The notes: generated by a model from the letters alone, not told the origin. Shown: positions 9,627 through 18,775, counted from the first letter of the stretch. The stretch: DNA of 64,000 bases from Enterococcus sp. 5H (GCF_028128615.1 NZ_AMDP01000022.1:1-64000); one strand, 5' to 3'. Numbers and translations: made by a program.

Positions 9627-10313
9627 ATGCATAATATAAAGTTTGTTTTGCTGAATGAAGAAGATAAAGAGAAGTACATAGAATTAAAAAAAGATAATGA
9701 GTTAAATATTGAACTCATCAATAAGAATGAAGCAGCAGAACTAACTGATAATGGGGATATTATCATTATCAATGAGCAACAGTTACAAAATATTGGTGTG
9801 GTTTGTGAATTGATCATTTTATTAAAAAAGAAAAGTGATGCATTCATTTGGATTATTTCTGAACAAATTCACAAAATGAACCACATTGTTTATTTACAGC
9901 TTGGGGTTGATGGGATTTTAGATAGTAAATCTGATCCAATAATATCAAAACTGTTAATAACAAATGCATTAAACCGTTACAAGAATCACCAAGGACAAAA
10001 AAGCCAACTAAAAAAAATGGACAAAGATTCGGGACTTGAATTACTGCCATCTAATTTCAGTATTTTGTTACAAGGAAAAGAAATTAGTTTGACCAAGCTT
10101 GAATTTAGAACAATTGAATTTTTGCAGTCGCAGCAAGGTGTTGCAGTTTCATATGAAGAAATCTATAAAAATGTGTGGGACGAAGATGGACAAGGAAAAC
10201 AATATCGAGTATCAAATTTGATTTTTCATTTAAGACAAAAAATAGAAGAAGATACAGCCCGGCCTGAATATATCAAAACTATACGGTCTAAAGGGTATAT
10301 GTTAAAAGTCTAG
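9627..10313 (+). CDS. Winged-helix (OmpR/PhoB-type) transcriptional regulator, surface-locus associated, copy 2
   Basis: 228 residues, paralogous to the 8116 product over its whole length. The CELIILLKK and HKMNHIVYLQLGVDGIL blocks of the degenerate receiver and the VSNLIFHLRQKIEEDT recognition region are almost the same. The phosphoacceptor position is again absent (GDIIIINEQ). It lies directly upstream of and codirectional with WxL locus 1, 346 bp before its first gene, so it is the likeliest local activator. AGAGGAG precedes the ATG. Confidence 0.85.
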   Translation: MHNIKFVLLNEEDKEKYIELKKDNELNIELINKNEAAELTDNGDIIIINEQQLQNIGVVCELIILLKKKSDAFIWIISEQIHKMNHIVYLQLGVDGILDSKSDPIISKLLITNALNRYKNHQGQKSQLKKMDKDSGLELLPSNFSILLQGKEISLTKLEFRTIEFLQSQQGVAVSYEEIYKNVWDEDGQGKQYRVSNLIFHLRQKIEEDTARPEYIKTIRSKGYMLKV

Positions 10314-10659
10314 TTCCCTAATATGTCATGGCGGTTTTTCACTAGTATTAGTAGAAATAATGACGGTGACAAAAGAAAGTTAGAGCTAAATTTAAAATTA
10401 GTTCATTGGTCATTTTTGTTTTCTATTTTTCAAACCAAAATAAAAAGATAAAAAAAAGAGGAAAATTAGTATTAGTTGTCTTTATTTTAAGTACATAAAG
10501 AACTGCCATTCTTTAGTAAAAGACAATGATAAAATACTAAATTTCCAGATATAACTTGAATTTATCAAAAAAAATGATTTTTGGCAAGAAAAATTGAAAT
10601 AAATGTTCATTTATTAAGACAAATGAACAAGAATCATAAAAGGGAGGAGTTGAAGAGAT
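10314..10659. other. Intergenic region upstream of WxL locus 1
   Basis: 346 bp with no ORF. It must hold the locus 1 promoter, but I cannot choose one: candidates are TTGTCT at 10476 and TAAAAT at 10530, not well spaced. A perfect inverted repeat lies at 10604-10629. Confidence 0.45.
10604..10629. promoter_or_regulatory. Perfect inverted repeat before WxL locus 1
   Basis: TGTTCATTT (10604-10612), 8-nt spacer, AAATGAACA (10621-10629), 30 bp before the first start codon. It could be an operator or a 5' UTR hairpin. Confidence 0.5.
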
Positions 10660-13600
10660 ATGAAAATCGGAAAAAAGTCTTATTTGGTTGGGACAATTAT
10701 ACTATTTATAAGTATTCTGAGCCTAAATTTATTTGAAAATACTTCTCAAATAAAGGCAAAAGAAAACCTCCCAACTGAGACTGGTCAAGTAAATCTGGGA
10801 TTAGATCCACTACAAGTTACTCAGACTGAAGAAGATTTGCATAATCAAGAAAACATTACAGTGCCTGAAATGGAAGCTTATATGGATGGTAGTGCTTATC
10901 AGTCTAGGGCTGCTGGCAATCAAGGAATTACTGGAAGTATGACAGAAGCTGAATATAATGCACAATTTAGTTCCTTAAATGAACAGCAAAATGCTGCTTG
11001 GAATGAAAAATATAATTTTCGGCCGGAAACCAATGTGGTACATGTTTCTACTTGGACAGCGTTTCGAGCTGCCTTTGAAAATAATGCTGTGTCTAAAATT
11101 GTTTTAGATGCTGATATCTATTATGGAACATCTGTTGCAATTGTACGTTCTGAATCAATTGAGATTGACGGGCAAGGCCATTTGCTTGAAATGATTAATG
11201 GTTCGATTAACGTTGACGGTTTAACTTCTTTAGCAGCATTCGGCAAAGCTTTCTCAGATGTTCCGGTATTCCATATGCATGATATTCAAATCGCCAATAA
11301 CACAGGGTATGGTGCACTTGAAGGAAACCTTGGTAATGCATGGTCTTTCGTAAATGGACGAGGTCAATGGGGAACTGGGGGATCTGGAGCATCTAATCGA
11401 AGATTGTGGCGTTATCGTCTAGGTAATGTTTACACGCCTTATGATAAAACTAAAACAAATAATAATCAGCGAATTGGCGGACGAGTAATTGGTGCTTCTC
11501 GAGCTGAAATTAGTGTTTGGGGTTACAATACGGTTGTTACAGGTGCCGAAAACTTTTATACAGGCGGCATGACATTTGAACCGCATACATTTTATAAGGG
11601 AACAAATGCTTATTATAATTATTCAGTTATTTGGTTTATGGATAATACTGGTAATAGTGGTGATACTAATTCAACGGGGACAAGAAAGTTTGACGTTGGA
11701 GAAGGCAGTTTTGTTTATTTGAACTATACGGCTAGTGGTACGGCTTATCCAGCTGTCTACGAGTTCTTTGATCAAATTCATATTGGGGAAAATGCTACGT
11801 ATAATGCTAATATGCCTGGATCAGCTTCTTATTTTAACGTAAACAATGCTAGTTTTGTTGCCGAAAATGGATCGAAAGTCAATTTACTTTCTCGTGCGGG
11901 GAATGTTCCAACTGTGCAATTTGGTGCAATCAATGGAACGAATAGTGGAACGGTGACAAATCCATCGAATACGAAGTATGAATTTAAGCCAGGATCAAGT
12001 GTATTTATTGTTGGAAATAACAATGGCGGGGTAATTAACTACAACTCTACCGCTGGCGGGCACCAATTTATTTTGGATAATCCAGAATCATTTGATATTC
12101 GCAACACATACAATAGTACAACTACAACAAATGCATTTTTAGCAGATAATACTAGTAATAGAGGAACGAACAGCTTTAAAATTTTAAATTCAGATATTTC
12201 TATTTGGAACAATTCAGCAGCAATAGATGGTGCACCTACCTATGATTATAATAATGTAGGTTCTTTTATGGTAACTAATTCTGTTGCTAATGGAGGAATT
12301 ACAAGTTCAGACTCTACATTAGCTAGTCAGTTTTTACGTCCGAACTTTAAGCGGATCTCAGGTATGAATAGTACGCCAGTTCTTACTTGGACCCCTGTGA
12401 CAGATGCTGACTATAGTCAACGAGGACAAGTATTGATCGGTTTTACCGCTGTCGGAGGGACAAATCCGTTTGATGAAAATGGTGATGCGAAAGTGCAAGC
12501 TGTCTATGCTGATGCAACACGTAAGGCGTATGTTGATTTTACGGATACCTTAGGAAATACCTACACTGGAGTAAGTACAGCGGATAACTTTATTCATTGG
12601 ACAAAAGAAAATCACACAACAGCCGGCTTCCAGCTTGCTGGGCAAAATATGCTGGGAACACCTTATCGTGCAAGCTTAGTGAATAGTGTTTTAACTCCTT
12701 ATCGAGTGGGTGAAGAAACACCAACCCAAGTACTTGATGTAACACCTCCGGAACCAGCTCAAGTCACAGATGGCAAAGTAACAAATAGCACGAAACAACT
12801 AATGGGTACCAATGCGGAACCAGAAGCAAAAATCTATGTAGAAATTAATGGTGTACGCCAAGCGACAGTTGGTTCAGTAAGTGCAGATGGGTCTTGGACA
12901 TATAATCTTCCAAGATACTTGAATATAGGAGATACGGTACAAATATTCTTAGAAGATAATGCGCCGAAAATCACTGAAACAATTAGTCCAGCACCTCCAG
13001 TTACAAATACAGAAACTGGAAATATTAATCCAGCTACAAATTTGACTTATCGTGATGCTACGTTTGGAGCAGCAACTAAATATACAGTTGTTGATAGCCT
13101 GCCAGATAATCCGCAAATGAGTAAAACAGTTGTTTCATCAGGTGGAGCAACAACTCAGGTAGGTGATACATTAACTTATACACTTACTGCAACAAATGGG
13201 AAAGCTGCGACTCTTGATACAACTTGGCGTGATGTTGTTATTACAGATACACTTCCAGCGGGATTAATATTCGATCCAGAAACTGCTAGCATCACTATCA
13301 ATGGTGTTACAGCAACAGCTTCGGACTATACGTATGATGAAAGCACTCGATTACTAACTATACCAGTAGGCAATTTAAACTCTAGTGAGTCAGCCGTTGT
13401 AACATTTAAAACAACAGTAGAACAGCTAGCAGTTGGAACAACCATTACCAATACAGGTAAAGCATTAGGTTTTTCGCCTAGAGAAACGGCTCCATTCATT
13501 GAAGGGGCAAATGATCCGGATAGGGCTCATGACGAGTACTCAAAAACTGCTAGTGTCGTTAACCCAGGGGGAGAAATCTACGGTGTGTTAGAACTTGTTT

Positions 13601-14019
13601 CAGCACCGGATGTTATTAACTTTGGCGCAACAACATTTAGTCCTAAAGGCACAACGATTAATAATCCTTCATATGAAGGTGAAGATCTAGTTGTCAAAGA
13701 CGGGCGTGCTATTCAAGAGGTCTGGACATTAAATGCAAAATTAGATGAACCATTAGCTAATGTTGATAACCCGACAGAAATCATTCCCAATGCTATCCGT
13801 TATGTTCATAGTAATAATGAACTAACGTTGACAGGAGCTGCACAACCGATACTATCACGTAAAAATGAGGATACAAATCCTTATAATGTTAGTGGAAATT
13901 GGGCACCAGATGGAGACGGATTTAAATTGATTGTTCCGGCCGGACAGTCTATTGTTTCAGGAAACTATGAAGCAACAATTGTTTGGGAATTAGTGGCAGG
14001 ACCACCGCCAGCACCATAA
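10660..14019 (+). CDS. Large WxL-domain surface protein with pectate-lyase-like and DUF11 domains
   Basis: 1119 residues with an N-terminal signal peptide (hydrophobic core ~9-25). A long beta-helix region (~125-560) starts with the pectate-lyase-like HVSTWTAFRAAFEN and IDGQGHLLEM. A short Ig-like segment follows (~695-770). A DUF11-type repeat domain (~820-940, GDTLTYTLTATNG and DTLPAGLIFDP) comes next, then a C-terminal WxL domain with both motifs: VWTLNAKL and TIVWELVAG. WxL domains bind peptidoglycan non-covalently, so this is a wall-bound adhesin or scaffold. It is the first gene of locus 1 and has an AGGGAGGAG ribosome binding site. Confidence 0.92.
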   Translation: MKIGKKSYLVGTIILFISILSLNLFENTSQIKAKENLPTETGQVNLGLDPLQVTQTEEDLHNQENITVPEMEAYMDGSAYQSRAAGNQGITGSMTEAEYNAQFSSLNEQQNAAWNEKYNFRPETNVVHVSTWTAFRAAFENNAVSKIVLDADIYYGTSVAIVRSESIEIDGQGHLLEMINGSINVDGLTSLAAFGKAFSDVPVFHMHDIQIANNTGYGALEGNLGNAWSFVNGRGQWGTGGSGASNRRLWRYRLGNVYTPYDKTKTNNNQRIGGRVIGASRAEISVWGYNTVVTGAENFYTGGMTFEPHTFYKGTNAYYNYSVIWFMDNTGNSGDTNSTGTRKFDVGEGSFVYLNYTASGTAYPAVYEFFDQIHIGENATYNANMPGSASYFNVNNASFVAENGSKVNLLSRAGNVPTVQFGAINGTNSGTVTNPSNTKYEFKPGSSVFIVGNNNGGVINYNSTAGGHQFILDNPESFDIRNTYNSTTTTNAFLADNTSNRGTNSFKILNSDISIWNNSAAIDGAPTYDYNNVGSFMVTNSVANGGITSSDSTLASQFLRPNFKRISGMNSTPVLTWTPVTDADYSQRGQVLIGFTAVGGTNPFDENGDAKVQAVYADATRKAYVDFTDTLGNTYTGVSTADNFIHWTKENHTTAGFQLAGQNMLGTPYRASLVNSVLTPYRVGEETPTQVLDVTPPEPAQVTDGKVTNSTKQLMGTNAEPEAKIYVEINGVRQATVGSVSADGSWTYNLPRYLNIGDTVQIFLEDNAPKITETISPAPPVTNTETGNINPATNLTYRDATFGAATKYTVVDSLPDNPQMSKTVVSSGGATTQVGDTLTYTLTATNGKAATLDTTWRDVVITDTLPAGLIFDPETASITINGVTATASDYTYDESTRLLTIPVGNLNSSESAVVTFKTTVEQLAVGTTITNTGKALGFSPRETAPFIEGANDPDRAHDEYSKTASVVNPGGEIYGVLELVSAPDVINFGATTFSPKGTTINNPSYEGEDLVVKDGRAIQEVWTLNAKLDEPLANVDNPTEIIPNAIRYVHSNNELTLTGAAQPILSRKNEDTNPYNVSGNWAPDGDGFKLIVPAGQSIVSGNYEATIVWELVAGPPPAP

Positions 14020-14037
14020 AGTAGAGGAGAGAATGAA

Positions 14038-14394
14038 ATGAGAAAAAAAATAGCATTCATTTTACTGTCTTCTATGATGGTTCTGGCGCTACTTACCCAG
14101 TTTTCTTTGGGTGCAACTGCAGCTGAAAACCAAAATGGCGGACAAGTAGTTACTGAAGGAATTATTACATTTTATGAAGACTCAACGGAACCAACAACAG
14201 AGCCTTCGTCATCTGAACCGACTTCAAAACCAACTAGTTCATCAGAATTTCCAGTATCTAAACCTGCTGGGAAAATACCTTCATTGGGTGAGATTGCTAA
14301 GGGTACTTTAGGCATAATCGGAGTTATTCTTGTTCTTGCTGTTTTCTTCTTTGTAATTTGGAAAAGAAGAAAAGATAAGGAGGCAGATGAATGA
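14038..14394 (+). CDS. Small surface protein with degenerate sortase signal (WxL locus 1)
   Basis: 118 residues: signal peptide ending near ATAAE, a Pro/Ser/Thr-rich linker (EPTTEPSSSEPTSKP), then a sortase-signal-like end of motif, hydrophobic helix and RRKDK tail. The motif reads KIPSLGE where locus 2 has TLPSTGE, so the threonine that sortase attacks is missing. The protein may therefore stay as a membrane-anchored stub. It overlaps the next ATG by 4 nt (ATGA), so the two are translationally coupled. Confidence 0.8.
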   Translation: MRKKIAFILLSSMMVLALLTQFSLGATAAENQNGGQVVTEGIITFYEDSTEPTTEPSSSEPTSKPTSSSEFPVSKPAGKIPSLGEIAKGTLGIIGVILVLAVFFFVIWKRRKDKEADE

Positions 14395-15197
14395 AAAAAA
14401 TAACAGTTCTATTCACTGCTAGCCTGTTAGCTATGACAATATTAATAGGAAATATCTCAGTATTCGCTGAAGAAAGTTCTGTAGTTGGAGGAGGAACCAT
14501 TCGGTATACCGGAGAAATACCAACAGATCCGGTTGATCCAGAAAATCCAACAGAGCCAATTGATCCAGGGCCGGGACCTTCGACTAATGGACAGCTGAGG
14601 TTTGATTTTGCCCCAACTTTAAATTTTGGAGCGAATAAAATTTCAGATGAGAATCGTAATTTTTATGTAAACGCGCAGCTATTCCATAATGGTCCTAGTG
14701 CACGAGGAAACTTTTTACAAGTGACTGATTCTAGACCAGAAGGTACGGGCTGGACTTTACAGGTTCGACAAGAATATCAATTTAAAAATGATGTCATTCA
14801 AAAGGAAGATGAAAAAGAGTTAAAAGGCTCGATTCTTTCTTTTGATAATACTTGGGCGAATTCTGCTTATACACAAGAGAAAGCCCCGCAACTTAGTAAA
14901 GATATCATTCAACTAAACGCCCAAGGAACAACTTTTCCTGTTGCAAATGCAGACAAAGGTCATGGACGTGGAACATGGTTGATTTCATTCGGAGCTTCTG
15001 AAGAAAACCAATCTAATCAGCCAAACACACTGTTTCCAAAAGTTGATGAAAGCAACAATCCGATTTTAGACCCAAACTTTGAAAATCAAGCGGTCTACGG
15101 GAATAATGCTATTTCTTTATCAATACCAGATGGTGTTAAAGTTCATCCGGTACAATATCAAACAGAGTTAACTTGGATATTAGCCGAGTTACCATAA
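14391..15197 (+). CDS. Small WxL-domain surface protein
   Basis: 268 residues: signal peptide, a DP-rich linker (PTDPVDPENPTEPIDPGPGP), then one WxL domain filling the rest. Both motifs are canonical: proximal GWTLQVRQEYQF (~residue 122) and distal LTWILAELP at the C terminus. Expected to be secreted and to bind peptidoglycan through the WxL domain, probably as part of a complex with the DUF916/DUF3324 protein of this locus. AAGGAGG lies inside the end of the upstream gene. Confidence 0.92.
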   Translation: MKKITVLFTASLLAMTILIGNISVFAEESSVVGGGTIRYTGEIPTDPVDPENPTEPIDPGPGPSTNGQLRFDFAPTLNFGANKISDENRNFYVNAQLFHNGPSARGNFLQVTDSRPEGTGWTLQVRQEYQFKNDVIQKEDEKELKGSILSFDNTWANSAYTQEKAPQLSKDIIQLNAQGTTFPVANADKGHGRGTWLISFGASEENQSNQPNTLFPKVDESNNPILDPNFENQAVYGNNAISLSIPDGVKVHPVQYQTELTWILAELP

Positions 15198-15234
15198 AAC
15201 ACACACAAACACACAAAACTAGGAGGAAACACAA

Positions 15235-16026
15235 ATGAAATTCAAAACATTATCATCATTAGTATTAGCAGGAACATTGGTAGCAGGAACAGTAGGAGCA
15301 GTAAGTGCAAGTGCTGAATCACAAACTTTAGTAGGTAAAGGTACAATCACATACTCAGAAGATACTACTACAAACCCACCAGTTGATCCGGAAAACCCAG
15401 GTGAAGTAGTTGATCCAGGTGAAGAAATCACTGTAAATCCAAATGGCGGACCAATTACAATCGATGCCGTTTCTAACTTAAACTTTGGTTCTCAAAAAAT
15501 TGGTGTATCACCAACTGCTCAAACATACAATGCAGCAGCTGTTGAAACTAAATTAGCTGATGGAACAGCAATTACACGTGGTAACTTCGTACAATGGACA
15601 GACAAACGTGCTGGAAATGATCACACATACGAAGTGAGAGCAAACTTAACACAACAATTTAAAAATGGAACAAATGAATTAGCAGGCGCAACAATTGCTT
15701 ATTCAAACGGAATGCTAAACTCAGCAATGCCTCAAGCAAACTGGCCAGCAGGGACTCCAAAAAGTGTTGTTTTAACTGAAGATGGCGGTTCTCAACAAGT
15801 ATTTGACAACTTATCTTCAACAGGTGCAGTTGGTTTAGGAACATATACAGCTGAATTTGGTCAATCAGCAGCAGATGTAACCAACGATCGTAATGATGTA
15901 TCAACTGGTTTAGCAGGTGACTCAGTAGTACTAACTGTACCAGCAGGACTAAGCATTACTTCTGGAACTTATCAAGCAGACATTACTTGGTCAATTGAAT
16001 ATACTCCAGCACCAGTAGCACCTTAA
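15235..16026 (+). CDS. Small WxL-like surface protein with altered motifs
   Basis: 263 residues, same architecture as its neighbour: signal peptide ending near VSASA, a DP/NP linker and a C-terminal WxL-type domain. Both signature motifs deviate: the proximal W-x-L position reads HTYEVRANL and the distal one reads ITWSIEY. The fold-defining blocks (SNLNFGSQKI, TQQFKNG, VVLTVPAGL) are kept. Codons are strongly biased to the common set and the AGGAGG ribosome binding site is strong, suggesting high expression. It ends at a strong hairpin (16059-16086) that may separate it from the lower-abundance membrane partner. Confidence 0.88.
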   Translation: MKFKTLSSLVLAGTLVAGTVGAVSASAESQTLVGKGTITYSEDTTTNPPVDPENPGEVVDPGEEITVNPNGGPITIDAVSNLNFGSQKIGVSPTAQTYNAAAVETKLADGTAITRGNFVQWTDKRAGNDHTYEVRANLTQQFKNGTNELAGATIAYSNGMLNSAMPQANWPAGTPKSVVLTEDGGSQQVFDNLSSTGAVGLGTYTAEFGQSAADVTNDRNDVSTGLAGDSVVLTVPAGLSITSGTYQADITWSIEYTPAPVAP

Positions 16027-16058
16027 TTACACACATAAAATAAATTGTTTATTGGATA

Positions 16059-16086
16059 CACTGATCCCTTCACTTAGGGATCAGTG
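16059..16086 (+). other. Intra-operon hairpin after last WxL gene of locus 1
   Basis: A perfect 11-bp stem CACTGATCCCT / AGGGATCAGTG with a 6-nt loop; no long T run follows (ATCTTATGC). It looks like an mRNA-stabilising or partial-termination structure. Confidence 0.7.
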
Positions 16087-16118
16087 ATCTTATGCTTAAA
16101 GTGAAAGAAGGAAATCTT

Positions 16119-17210
16119 ATGAAAAAAAAATTAGTATACATAGCAACAATCATTTTTATTGCAGCCCTTAGTTTGGTAAGCATATCTTCAGTTAGTTACG
16201 CCGAAGATAGTAGTGAATCAGGTGGTGCAGCAGGTTTTATCTATGAAATTAAGAAACCAGAAAATCAAAGAGGCGATGCAGGTTATTTTGATTTAAGAAT
16301 GCAGACAGGCCAGCAGCAAACTGTTCAAATTCTACTGAAAAATCCAAGCGATAAAGAAATTACAGTTGAAGCAAGCTTGAATGGTGCTAAAACCAATATG
16401 AATGGCGTTATCGAATACGGTCCAACGAACTTGAAAAACGATGCTTCCTTGAAATATGATTTTAATGATCTTGTAAAAGCACCTGAAACAGTGACGATTC
16501 CAGCAAATTCAGAAAAAGCATTAGACATAGCTATTACAATGCCGGAAACATCTTTTGATGGAAAAATAGTTGGCGGAATTCAGCTGAAAAAAACAGATAG
16601 TGAAGAAGATAAAGAGCAACAAAAAGGCGCCAATGTTGTGAATAAATATGCTTATGTTATCGCAATGGTTTTAACTGAAAATGATAATGAAGTCAAACCA
16701 GAATTAGAATTAAACAAAGTCTATGCCGGACAAGCAAATTATCGTAACGTAGTTTATGCAGATATTTCAAATATCAAAGCAAATTTTCTAGATAATTTGT
16801 CGATAGAAGCACAAATTATGACAGATAAAAATGATGAAGTTTTGTATGAAACTAAAAAAGCATCTATGCGGATGGCGCCAAACACGAATATTACTTTCCC
16901 AATTAACATGGCTGGTGAAAAAATGATTGCTGGTAAATACCGTGCTCATATTCTAGCTACGTCAGGAGATCGGAAATGGGAATGGACAGAAGAGTTTGAA
17001 ATTACGAACGAAGAAGCAGATAAATTCAACCGTGAAGATCTTGGTTTAGTTCAAGAAAAAGGCTTAAATTGGCCTTTAATTGTCGGTATTGCTGCTGGAA
17101 TTTTTGTTTTAATCCTCGTGGTCTTTTTAATTATTCGTGCGGTTCGCAAAAAGAAAGAAGAAGCAAAGAAAGCAGAACGACGCAAAAAGAAGCAAGCGGC
17201 TAAAAAATAG
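16119..17210 (+). CDS. WxL-interacting membrane protein (DUF916 + DUF3324)
   Basis: About 363 residues: signal peptide, an N-terminal DUF916 domain (~residues 30-160; FIYEIKKPENQ, GYFDLRM), a DUF3324 domain (~160-310; ENKVNKYAYVIAMVL-like block and MRMAPNTNITFPI), one C-terminal transmembrane helix and a lysine-rich cytoplasmic tail. In this family one domain contacts WxL proteins and the other a wall or host ligand. The start is ATG 16119, preceded by GAAGGAA; an earlier ATG at 16092 has no ribosome binding site. Paralogue of the locus 2 protein at 34792. Confidence 0.92.
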   Translation: MKKKLVYIATIIFIAALSLVSISSVSYAEDSSESGGAAGFIYEIKKPENQRGDAGYFDLRMQTGQQQTVQILLKNPSDKEITVEASLNGAKTNMNGVIEYGPTNLKNDASLKYDFNDLVKAPETVTIPANSEKALDIAITMPETSFDGKIVGGIQLKKTDSEEDKEQQKGANVVNKYAYVIAMVLTENDNEVKPELELNKVYAGQANYRNVVYADISNIKANFLDNLSIEAQIMTDKNDEVLYETKKASMRMAPNTNITFPINMAGEKMIAGKYRAHILATSGDRKWEWTEEFEITNEEADKFNREDLGLVQEKGLNWPLIVGIAAGIFVLILVVFLIIRAVRKKKEEAKKAERRKKKQAAKK

Positions 17211-17234
17211 GAAAAGAACAGGAGAAGAGGATTT

Positions 17235-17903
17235 ATGACTACGTTAGATTGGATTTTTATGGTTATGTTAGTGTTAGCAATCCTCTCTGGTTTATTTTTC
17301 ATCCTTTTTCTATTCCTGAGTATTGGAACTAAAAGAAAAATAAATCAAATTAGCAAACAAAAGCCAAAGAATAAGAAAAAACGAAAGAAACTTTATTTTA
17401 AGAATAAAAAACTAATCAAGCAACAGAAAAAACAAAGAAATCTTACGTTATTGTTTCTTCTGTTAGTGGGATTATTTGCTGGCAGCGGACTGTATGCAAG
17501 ATATTACCAGTCAACAAATCTGACAACGGATGACTCTGATTCGATTGTCCAAGGTTACTATTTATTACGAGACTTTGATGGTGAGTTGGAAAGAGCAGGA
17601 CAAGGTGCAGATAACCAAACAAAAATAGAAGGAAATTTGCGTTATTTATCGAGTGCAATGAGTAGTTTTGGAACAAAAAGAGCTAGTACAGTTAATACGG
17701 AAGAAGGCCAGTTGGCACTTAATCGATTTTATGATGCAATTAAAGAACTTGGAACGAACGCTGTAAACAACTATACTAAGTTTTATAATAACCCACAGCT
17801 AGTAGAAGAATATCGAAAAGATATCGAAAATGCTAAAAAATATGAGAAGAAAGTCCTTGAGCTTTATAAAGTCAATGAGTCTGCGCTACAAAAGCAAAAG
17901 TAA
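17235..17903 (+). CDS. Two-TM membrane protein of WxL locus 1, function unknown
   Basis: 222 residues. Two hydrophobic helices (~5-30 and ~72-92) flank a strongly basic cytoplasmic loop (KKNKKRKKLYFKNKK-type). The ~130-residue part after the second helix is predicted outside, helical and charged (LERAGQGADNQTKIEGNL; ENAKKYEKKVLELY). No named family recognised. It sits between the WxL-interacting protein and the signal peptidase with gaps of 24 and 18 bp, so it is part of the operon and probably of the surface complex. Confidence 0.8.
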   Translation: MTTLDWIFMVMLVLAILSGLFFILFLFLSIGTKRKINQISKQKPKNKKKRKKLYFKNKKLIKQQKKQRNLTLLFLLLVGLFAGSGLYARYYQSTNLTTDDSDSIVQGYYLLRDFDGELERAGQGADNQTKIEGNLRYLSSAMSSFGTKRASTVNTEEGQLALNRFYDAIKELGTNAVNNYTKFYNNPQLVEEYRKDIENAKKYEKKVLELYKVNESALQKQK

Positions 17904-17921
17904 ACAGTTGAGGTGATCCGA

Positions 17922-18662
17922 ATGGATTTAGAAAATAACTCAAAAAAACATTCTAAATCGTCGAATGACTTAAAAAAAAGCAAAAAATCTGATGTTTCAG
18001 CAAAAAAGCCTCAAAAAAAACGTCCACAAAAATTAGTGGAGCAAGGCAAACAGCTACAAAAAGTCAATAAAAATCGAGTGAAAAAAGTAGATTCTAAAAA
18101 AAGAAAAAGAAAAAAGCGTAGAAAAATAAAAATATTGCTGGTTGAGTTGCTGGGTGCAGTCTTGATCACGAGTGTACTTATTTATCTTGTTTCTCTCTTT
18201 TTATTCACATTTGTCAAAGTTGAAGGTTATTCAATGGTACCAACTTTAAGAGATGGTGATGTAGTTTATATAAATAAGAAAGCAAAAATCCAAACTTTTG
18301 ACTTAGTTTACATTAAACACGCTGGAACAGGTGAAAAAGAGCTTCGACGAGTGATTGGCTTACCAGGGCAAACGGTTGTTTATAAGAACGATCAATTGCA
18401 AATTGACGGGACAATTAAAGAAGAAAATTTTATACTTGAAGAACAACAAACGGCAATGCAAAATGGTCGCTTATTTACGGACGATTTATCAATCCTTTCG
18501 TTAATAGGAGAAACAAAGATTCCCAAAGGAAAATATTTTGTTTTAGGTGATAATCGACCTTATTCTACGGATAGCCGTTCTTATGGGGTAGTTGATGAAA
18601 AAGAAATTATCGGCGTGGTGGAAGGGAAAATCCTACCGTTACACCAAATCGAAAGATTTTAA
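17922..18662 (+). CDS. Type I signal peptidase-like protein, catalytic Lys replaced by Arg
   Basis: 246 residues. A long Lys/Arg-rich cytoplasmic tail (~70 residues) precedes one membrane helix (~71-97). The S26 domain has the serine motif GYSMVPTL (Ser104), box D as RRVIGLPG and box E as GDNRPYSTDSRSYG. In bacterial signal peptidases the residue before RVIGLPG is the general-base lysine (KRxxGLPG); here it is Arg142 (codons CTT CGA CGA). It may be dedicated to the secreted proteins of this locus, use another base, or be inactive. Start at ATG 17922 (GAGGTGA upstream) rather than GTG 17913. Confidence 0.85.
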   Translation: MDLENNSKKHSKSSNDLKKSKKSDVSAKKPQKKRPQKLVEQGKQLQKVNKNRVKKVDSKKRKRKKRRKIKILLVELLGAVLITSVLIYLVSLFLFTFVKVEGYSMVPTLRDGDVVYINKKAKIQTFDLVYIKHAGTGEKELRRVIGLPGQTVVYKNDQLQIDGTIKEENFILEEQQTAMQNGRLFTDDLSILSLIGETKIPKGKYFVLGDNRPYSTDSRSYGVVDEKEIIGVVEGKILPLHQIERF

Positions 18663-18695
18663 AAAGTATCGTCTGTTTTTGATGGTACTTTTTTC
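18661..18695 (+). terminator. Weak terminator ending WxL locus 1
   Basis: AAAAGTATC pairs with GATGGTACTTTT (3-nt bulge), followed by six T. Confidence 0.55.
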
Positions 18696-18775
18696 ATTTA
18701 AAGAGGAAATCGTTTAAATATAAAAAGTGTTTTATTTACTTTTGCAAAAATTAAGTCTTTTCTTAACAAATCTGG

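Noticed and set aside
8116-10313. Identity of the regulators with ElrR of the E. faecalis elrA WxL operon
   Set aside because: ElrR is an Rgg-like protein; these are PhoB-type winged-helix proteins with a receiver-like N domain.
15659-15904. Minus-strand ORF inside the WxL gene
   Set aside because: Leu/His-rich shadow of a codon-biased gene; similar shadows occur at 15219, 32997 and 56976.
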